Shown here: positions 57,054 to 64,000 of the stretch, piece after piece
Layout: every line of letters begins with the position of its first letter
Position numbering within the stretch: position 1 is the stretch's first letter
Source: Ampelocalamus luodianensis
Lineage: Eukaryota > Streptophyta > Magnoliopsida > Poales > Poaceae
DNA: 64,000 bases
Direction: 5' to 3'
NCBI GenBank assembly: GCA_036346255.1
Contig: CM070618.1
Span: 81,044,428 to 81,108,427, forward strand
Translations under genes and position numbers: made by a program
The notes under the pieces: model-generated
What the model was told of the DNA's origin: nothing
Seen by the model: only the letters and a program-made list of their open reading frames with translations
Database searches by the model: none

Positions 57054-58968
57054 AATTATTTACATCACGGAAGATCTAGAGGACGCTAGAGATCTTTCCC
57101 CCAACCGACAGGACAAGCAATCACCGTCCGATGCATCTCGTGCAAGTTGTCCGATGGGCCTCCTTTCGTATCCTTATCCAAACGGGTACCATCTCCACCA
57201 CGTCCTAACAACTCTCTCTTTCTCTCCACAAGCGACGCCCACCGCCCGACGAAGCGACGACACCCACCACTCCGGCCGCCACTAACACCACCGCTAGATC
57301 CATCGTCCTCCTCACCGGAAACCAAGGTTGTCATAGCGTTGCCTAGTCGATGCCAAGTCGGCCAGTCGTCCGGAAGCAGACATCGGGGTCCTTCGCCCAG
57401 GCCAAGGGATTTAGGCGAGCGACGGGGTCTGGGGCTTCGAGTGAGACTAGGGACGAGGCCGCCGCTGCCCTACTCCAGCTCACTTGCGCCGCTGCCGTCT
57501 CCATCTCTAGATAACCGCCCGCCGCATTGCGAATTTTTTTAAATAATCTATATTTTATTATAAATTACAAGTTTATTCCCGCTGTTTTTTTATTACAGAA
57601 TATACCTGCCGCCACACCTGGGCGACAGGACTAGTCGCCACACGGTTGGGCGACAGACCTGCCGCCCTACCGTTGGGCGATCGATGTCACCGCCAACCGT
57701 TAGGCGACATCCGCGCCGCCAACCAATGGGCGACAGGAGGTCCCCTTGTTGTTTTTTTTAAAAAATAATATAATTTTGAAGAATCAATTACAAAATATAT
57801 GTAGTCGCTAAAAAATTACCAAAATATGGAACCTATCGCTAGTTGAGCGCCAATTGAGGTACTCGACCGCAATATCACTTATCTTTCCGCTATTTAATCG
57901 TTTCATACCTATAACGTTGTCGATTAATTCTCCAAAAATTAACCATAGTACAAGAACATACTACGATGACAAAGTGTTATTGCGAGTGCAACAGATTTGG
58001 TACCATTTAAATTTTATGAAAATCAAAAAGTGGCTAAGTGAAATATGAAAATTAAAAGCCGGCGGATTTTTGGCCAATATCTTTTTAATTATGTCATGTA
58101 TTGTTGTACTAAGGTGAATATTGTAAAATTTTGTGAGGACGATTATGGTTTTAATGATTCGCACGCATTTGAAGGCAACCGATATTACAATAAGAACAAA
58201 ATGTTTCATCGAATGGGGGTTACATGGCATGAAGGACAACGAATCCGAGGACGGTACATGCATGCCTTTAGGAAATAGAAATACATGCGATATGTGGACG
58301 AATAGGTAGAACTCATCGAGTGGAACGGCCATTTTCCTTACGCCTAGCTCGGCGTTATACTCCTCGCCTTGCGCCTTAGCTCGCCGCGATGGCCCTCTTC
58401 CGCTCCTCTCGGCCTCCGTCGCCTGGCATGCTCATGCTCATGCTCGCACACCTCGCCCGGCCCTACGTTGCTCACCGCTCGGCTTTCACCTCTTTGAGGC
58501 GCTTTCACGCCTCGATGTCCTACTCCGCCCAACTCTTCCGTGTCGGCAACCACCACATGTCGAGGTGGATCTTGTCGCCGATCCACCGCGGAAGTCGCAT
58601 AGGGGTGGCGGAGACCGCAATAGGTGAAGATAGTTCGATACGCCGTTACGCAAGGAAAAAGAGCATTGTACTCGAGATATGGTTTCATTACGGCTTGTTC
58701 GCGTTGTAGTCCGCGGCGTAGTTTGGGCGCACCAATAGCGCCGCCAATGGTCCACTCATCGCTGATTTGATGCACTTACAGCGCCCCGACACCAAAGATA
58801 GGTGGCGCCACCTCTATCGGTGGCCCTTCCGAGGGCGCGCGCGCGGCATTGGGGGTCGCGCTCGATCCCGAATCATTGGCGACCACGCAGCGCTCCCGAC
58901 ATCCACTAGTTCGGAAAAGTTTGGTGTGTGAAAGGTCGCAAGCTAGCGACGACATGAGCGCGGCCTCA

Positions 58969-59410
58969 TCAAAACAAGACCGTGAAATATGTAATAGCGA
59001 GGCCGGAATCAAGTATTGGAAGTAGGATGTAACGCATCGCGCTATGGACATCCCGCGCGAAATACACAGGTGGTATGTGTTCGCTTGCCGGACACGTGGC
59101 GCGCGCGATCTGCAGCAAGTACGAGCACCGTGCGTGTCCGAGGAGCGCATCACGAGAGTACGCGCCGTAGGTCGTAGGGTCGTAAGGCGTGTCCTCCCGC
59201 ACACGGTCATCTAGTGCGCCGCCCCACCGGTCCACACAGTCGCTCATCCTCAAGGCCACCCGAGGTGTCCGCGCGCGATCACCCCAACACGACGCCGCCA
59301 CCGCACCGTAGGATGAGGACACGACGCGACGCGCGATGTAGCCGGCCGATGCGCTCTTCCAAGAGAGCGAAACTCCATCCGATCCGTGAGCCATACCGCA
59401 AAACAAATTG
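58969..59410 (-). pseudogene. Possible C-terminal remnant of a plant-mobile-domain protein inside the MULE
   Basis: Minus-strand frames here read FVLRYGSRIG in one frame and CVDRWGGALDDRVREDTPYD then TYGAY in another, resembling the tail region of plant mobile domain (MAIN/MAIL) proteins that some MULEs carry. The conserved core of that domain was not found; only about 200 bp separate it from the transposase stop. Pattern recognition from memory only, so the call is tentative. Further minus-strand frames to 58344 are GC-rich and unassigned. Confidence 0.3.
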
Positions 59411-59616
59411 AAGGTACAAAATACATGGAAATATTACATGAAATGTAAACAGAGTGAATTTAACTTGTAAACAATGAAACCAATACGAAGTACATAGTGC
59501 GTAACGCTTACATACACAATACGAAGTACACACGGTACCCACGACAATACAAATTATATAGTAGCAGAACAGTTACATAAATAGTACAACGTACACAAGG
59601 TCACACTTTGCACACT

Positions 59617-61530
59617 TCAAGAAGCGGTGCCACAAACCATGGCGAGCCTACCTCGCTTGGTGCCTTGCATCGTTCTGTCAGGCCTCCCGGCCGCAGAGCT
59701 CGCAGCTGCTGACGCAACGCCCCGCTTGTGCTTCGCCCATATCATTGGTAATACGCCGACCGCCGACGCCCCTTGCCACCCTTCAAAGATGTCGAGGTCC
59801 GAATCCGATCCTATTTGCAATGTCCTCGGCGAAGTTACCCACACCGAAGCCCCTAAGCTCACCACCAAGCCTCGCACCACCCTCGCCCTTCAAGAAGTAC
59901 TCGGACACAAAGTTGATCGTCCATGCGCACAACCAAGACGCGCGAGGACATGGGAGCATGGCTTGTGTAATAGCCTCGTTTATTGCATGTACAGCTAGGT
60001 TCATTCACATGATCTCCAAGCCATACCTCCGCGTGACAAGAGAACGAGCCGTCCCAATCCGCTCTATCCTCGAGGAGCACGCCAAACGATGTTCGATTAC
60101 CCATCACGCACCGTGTGCGACCGCCTTCGCCGCTCTTCATCGCTGTATGTATGCCGTAATCTTCGAGTAGTACGTTGTTTGAGGGTCTTGGCATGAAGTG
60201 CGGCATTTGAACTCCTCTCCCGAAATACCCGACAGTCGCATGCGTAACACCTTCCACGATGGCGGCAGGGCCGAGAACGGAGGCCCCTAAGAACCCGCTT
60301 GTACACCTCCGCAAGGTTAGTCGTCATTATGCCATACCGCCCCCATCGGTGTCGTGCGTGCAGCGACCACTTCTCCAATGGCACGCCGATCCAAAGGCGA
60401 AGCACTCGATGTTCCTCAAGGTCCTCCGCTTCGCTCCAGCGAGTTCAGATCGCCCGTGGTTCATCCTCGTCCACGTGTTTCCCGCAGGCTCATCCAAGAG
60501 CATCCATAAGGCGCCAAATTTTCGCCGCCGGTTCTCAGATAGCCACCTCTTGAATAGCTTCACCAAATGTTGCCGGGAACTTCTAAAGAAGTTCGCCTAA
60601 GTGCCGAATGCACCATCTACTCCTCATATCCACCAAGGGAACGGCTCCTGGTCTTCTTGAAGTTTTCTTATGGCCTTCAAAGATCCCGACGTGGCGATCG
60701 TGGATCACGCACACACAAGGACGACCTCCAACAACTCCCACCCTTAGATGTCGAAGGAACCACAACCATTGTCGCAATTCTCACCTTCGATTTAATGTGA
60801 TGGCCAATGGCGAATTTGATTATTCCGCCAATGCCTATGGTCATAGGGATTTGCCCCTTGTATTTCCATCAAAAGGTCCCGCCAATCGAGATCACGGGCA
60901 AGATATGCCTAAAAGCCTCGATGCAGGCCCGAAGGCTAAGAAGGCCCTTTGCAATATTAAAAACCTCGCGGTTTTTAGATGGCATGTCCTTACAAAGCAG
61001 ATGCACGTTCGGGTTTCTCCGCAAAGCACCTCCAAAGATACGAGGAAGGTTGTCATACGCCGCCCAAAAGATCCAAACCGTCTTTCTAAAGCCTTTTGCT
61101 TTCGCACGCCACGCCTTTGCGTAGTCGATCTTGTACTTGAATTTCTTATCGATAGCCACCATAATGTGCTTGGCCTCACATCCTTCTTCTCTACTATCTC
61201 TCCATACATCAAATTGGCTACGAAGGTCGACGTTAGGTTACGATGTCTAGACAAAACAATGTTGAGCATGCAGAGTGCGCCTACCTTCGAGACAATCCAA
61301 AGAGTCTCATACTTTGGTCTATGTGCGCACTCGCCAAGGACAATCGGCTTGCTCGCACTTTGACAAAGGTATCGCTTCCGGCTAGATTTGATGACCCGAA
61401 CGTCCGCCGCATGGACATAGCCCACAACTTAATGGCATCCCGCAAGGATGTCTTATCAACAAACATTGAGTGCAACCAACCTCGTGAGCATGGTACTCCC
61501 ACGGCGATTCGTGCTCGCTGCGCGCGCATT
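59617..61530 (-). pseudogene. MULE (MURA-like) transposase relic
   Basis: Blocks in order on the minus strand: an N-terminal MuDR-type domain (DKTSLRDAIKLWAMS near 61460), a helical block IDYAKAWRAKAKGF (61115), AAYDNLPRIF (61060), ACIEAFRHILPVISIGGTF (60880-60930), WLWFLRHLRVGVVGGRP and CVIHDRH (60770-60690), RSRWCIRHLG (60620), GIMTTNLAEVY (60320), LLEDRADWDGSFSCH (60080), and a SWIM-type zinc finger CTCNK (60000) with the C-x-H part in another frame. The first catalytic Asp of IDGTF is Gly here (codon 60881-60883), and a stop follows at once. At least six frameshifts separate the blocks. It is inactive. Confidence 0.88.
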
Positions 61531-62488
61531 TACACCCTCAACGCCAAATCTATTCAATTCTCGGGAATGGGAGCTCGTCCTCATCGTAACTATCCTCGCC
61601 GCCCTCCGCAGAGCTCCTCTTCACCTAAGGCCATCCGGTCATCGCTATCCATTCGACGCAATATGTACTCCATGTGCTCTCCTTCATCGCCTTGTCCCGT
61701 AGGCTCACCATGCGCGTGCCCGATCTTCTTCTTCGCATCTATCGCGCCGGCTCATCACAAGCAACATCCTCGAACCCTTCCTAACGCCTTCCTCCACCTC
61801 CTCTTCTTCACCAACATACCGAGCACCCGAGCCGCTTCCCACCACCGTGATGATATCCGACAACGGGTCCTCGCACGCCTTCTTTTGGGCATGGTTGCAC
61901 AAGCACTACACACTCATATCCACGGCGCTACTGACCTTCTATGAAGCCCTTCCACACACCGCACTGCGCGACGTTGTTCTCAACTCCCATCCGATGTCCG
62001 CTTGAGACCGGCCCAAAGCCCTTGTATGACGACGCCGCACACCTCGTGGTCCAAGGAGAAGCTACGGTGAGCCAAGATATCGATCCGCGATTCGTGCATT
62101 CTCGCCATCCGTGTACTAGAGTGGTTTGAGAAAACTACTCAAGTCAACACCGACGGATTTCACGAACGGTGTACAACACCGTAATGCACTTTCAATGTAG
62201 TGGGTACATGCATGACTTCATCAGATATGTCCGCAAATATTTTTAATATTACAACTAGTCGATCACAACGCACTACATGCAACCACTACTACATTGTATT
62301 TTACATTTCTAAGGCTCTTCGCTCATCGCCGGCAACTACACTACATCATGATCAACACCTGCTCATTCCAAAGAAGTCATCATACTAATTTACCTCTACC
62401 ACGTAGCTATTCAACCTCCGCTAATTTGTTCATACTAATTTACCTCTACTAATTTGTTCGCACACCTAATTCATAGTTTACCCTAAAC

Positions 62489-62610
62489 CCTAATTTTTTC
62501 CTCAACCTAACATCCTAATTTTTTCCTCTACCTAACATCCTATTTTTTCCTCTACCTAAAATCTCTCACAGCACTAAAATCTCTACCTAAAATCTCTACC
62601 TAAAATCTCT
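62489..62610. repeat. 24-25-bp and 13-bp tandem repeats inside the MULE
   Basis: Three units beginning CCTAATTTTTTCCTC start at 62489, 62514 and 62539, followed by repeated CTCTACCTAAAAT units to about 62610. A pyrimidine-rich stretch follows at 62670-62790. They lie upstream of the transposase relic in its reading direction. Confidence 0.8.
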
Positions 62611-63090
62611 AACAAATTAAACTACATAAACCGACACTACTACAAAATGTACATTACAAAATCAAAAACTTACCTCCGCTAAATCTTCTTCTCCCTTCCT
62701 CTCCTCTTCTTCTCTTTTTCTCTCTCTTTCTTCCTCCTCTCTTTCCTCTTTCCTCTTCCACCCTCTTTCCTCTTTTCCTTCTCTCGCTTCTTCTCCCGAG
62801 CGCAGTGGCGCCGGGGGACCATGCGCGCCGCTTATAAAGCCCTCCGGCCGCCCAACCGTCTCGCGATCGAGGCTCTTATTGCCACTGCCATGGCATCGCA
62901 ATTATTGCCCAACGGTTGGCGATCGCAATTATTGCCCGCCCAACCGCTGGGCGATCGGGTCCCGCCGCCCAACGGGTGGCGACGGGTCCCGCCGCCAACG
63001 GGTGGCGGCAGGGTATATTCATGTAATAAAAAAGGCAAGATTATATTTGTAATTTATAATAAAATGTAGATTATTTTTTTAAAAAAAATC

Positions 63091-64000
63091 TCCGCCGCCG
63101 CCGCTGTAGGAAGATGGTCGCTGCATCCTTGCAGCTTGTTGCCATTCCCTGCCATTTGAGGTATTATAGGAGTTATATTTATTTAATTCCCTACAATATG
63201 AAGTATTACTTATCATTTTTATTTCCATCGTCTAACTCTCGCCATGACGGGCGCCTAGGCGTCCCAGCGCCCTGGGGTCGCCGCGACTTGCCGAGCGCCG
63301 TGACAACCTTGCCGAAAACACATCATCCCCGCCTCCGATCGCCAGATCCAGCATCCTTGCTGGATCTGGCCACCATCGTGTCGCTGGCTTTGCACCGCCG
63401 AATGGTGGCGATGCTCGTAATGTGTGGCGGCGGCTTGGTGCCGGCACAATCGCTCTAGTGTGGCTCGACAATCGATGGCACCATGGCGGTGATCCTCGAT
63501 CTGAAGCGGTGCGGCGGCCAACAGTGGAGGGAGGCATGGCTATTGACTACGTGGCACCGACGAGGCATCGTGCAAATCAGCAGCGAGCTCACATCCAACG
63601 GTGAGCGTATGTGAAGATGAAACCAGCGGGGAGTGCCGACAAGGAGCATGGTGCGATGACTGAGCGAGGTGACACCAGCATCGACAGGTGTGGGGCCACG
63701 TGCGAGCACGCCAGCATCCTCGCTATTGCCGTGATCCCTGATGGCTTCCCATGGAAGGGACCATGAAGTGATACTCTTCAATTTTTTGTGAATTTTTTTG
63801 AATTTTTACTGAAACTTTATTGATTTGTTATGGAACTTTCTCGGAACTAATCTGAAATGTGAAGTTCCCGACCTTTTGTGTTTGAAATTCGCTTGAAACA
63901 TCAAGTTTTCATGTGAAACTCGCCCGAAACTTGATTTTTCGAGGACCCTTACAAAACCTGGTATCTTGGTATGAAACTTTTATGAAACTTCAGTATTTGG
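63091..64000. other. Right end of window, no gene recognised
   Basis: A CCG-rich start, a GC-rich block (63240-63750) open in several frames with no recognised domain, and an AT-rich tail with many GAAACTT-like motifs (63800-64000). A perfect inverted repeat CCAGATCCAGCA/TGCTGGATCTGG with a 4-base loop lies at 63342-63369. Confidence 0.35.

Larger units (their letters stand above)
53348..57514 (+). repeat. Copy 2 of the 4.2-kb tandem direct duplication
   Basis: Head-to-tail partner of 49118-53337, joined through a 10-bp junction (TTTCCGCCTC). It begins within MULE sequence, so only the right half of that element is present here. Differences are concentrated in homopolymer and GC-rich stretches (single-base losses) and include a 21-22-bp deletion near 55379, where copy 1 has CTAAAGGAGCCAAGACG. 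The right end abuts the large MULE. Confidence 0.95.
57531..63090 (-). mobile_element. 5.56-kb MULE with long terminal inverted repeats and transposase relic
   Basis: The left end GAATTTTTTTAAATAATC pairs with the right end (reverse complement GATTTTTTTTAAAAAAATAATC). Inversion continues for about 100 bp through ATTTTATTATAAATTACAA, TTTTTTATTACA and GAATATACC to TGCCGCC. Inside both arms are repeated GCCCAACCGTTGGGCGAC-like palindromes (57610-57735 and 62910-63010). The minus strand carries a MURA-type transposase relic. A TATAAG on the minus strand (62831-62836) could be its promoter. No matching 9-bp target duplication is visible; the left flank is the end of the 4.2-kb duplication and the right flank is (CCG)n-like. 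Confidence 0.9.

Noticed and set aside
49118..57514. The two 4.2-kb copies as LTRs
   Set aside because: Copy 1 begins inside a MULE with its own target duplication and there is no internal region; a tandem duplication fits better.
60608..61363. 251-codon plus-strand frame
   Set aside because: It is antisense to the MULE transposase blocks, which match a known family on the minus strand.

Overview
The window looks like a grass nuclear genome, most likely rice (Oryza) or a close relative. It has GC-rich plant coding exons, GT-AG introns, and the usual grass repeats: Stowaway/Tourist-like MITEs, hAT, MULE, Ty1/copia, a large-LTR solo LTR, a LINE and a SINE. From memory only, an ER-type Ca2+-ATPase gene lies close to an ABCG5/RCN1-type gene on rice chromosome 3, so the interval may be syntenic with that region; no alignment was run.

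Three protein-coding genes look intact. (1) 4174-6447 (+) is an intronless ABCG/WBC half-transporter of 757 aa. (2) 21435-27114 (+) is an eight-exon ER-type (SERCA-like) Ca2+-ATPase. I assembled it exon by exon to 1050 aa; all splice phases agree and it ends in a KxKxx-type dilysine signal. (3) 35206-36555 (-) is an intronless seven-transmembrane GPR107/GOST-family protein of 449 aa with a signal peptide. A second, broken GPR107-like copy (27684-33021, -) lies downstream of the intact one.

The rest is mostly layered mobile DNA. From left to right: a LINE fragment (890-2163); a Tourist-like MITE (7358-7707); a 3.7-kb tandem direct duplication, copies 9421-13130 and 13141-16894, each ending in a (TA)n tract; paired hAT-type MITEs (18305-18630 and 33224-33693); a dimeric SINE and two MITEs inside Ca2+-ATPase introns; and a nested insertion in the GPR107-like pseudogene. 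There, a hAT element (28925-32690, 8-bp target duplication) interrupts the pseudogene and is itself interrupted by a 2.9-kb solo LTR (29189-32116, 5-bp target duplication). Next come a Pack-MULE-like element (37546-38397), a Stowaway MITE (39119-39375), a second hAT remnant (40404-41566), and a structurally complete but coding-dead Ty1/copia element (41774-48657, TSD CCTAT).

The right quarter holds a small non-autonomous MULE (48909-49296) and a 4.2-kb tandem duplication (49118-53337 and 53348-57514) whose left breakpoint falls inside that MULE. It ends with a 5.56-kb MULE (57531-63090) carrying a decayed MURA-type transposase on the minus strand and possibly the tail of a plant-mobile-domain protein. 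The two MULEs share terminal sequence and a subterminal palindromic motif.

I see no convincing new multi-gene system. The most notable observations are the dated nested insertions, the two large tandem duplications (one with its breakpoint in a MULE), the dimeric SINE, the Pack-MULE candidate, and the MULE whose first catalytic Asp is lost and which may carry a second coding unit.
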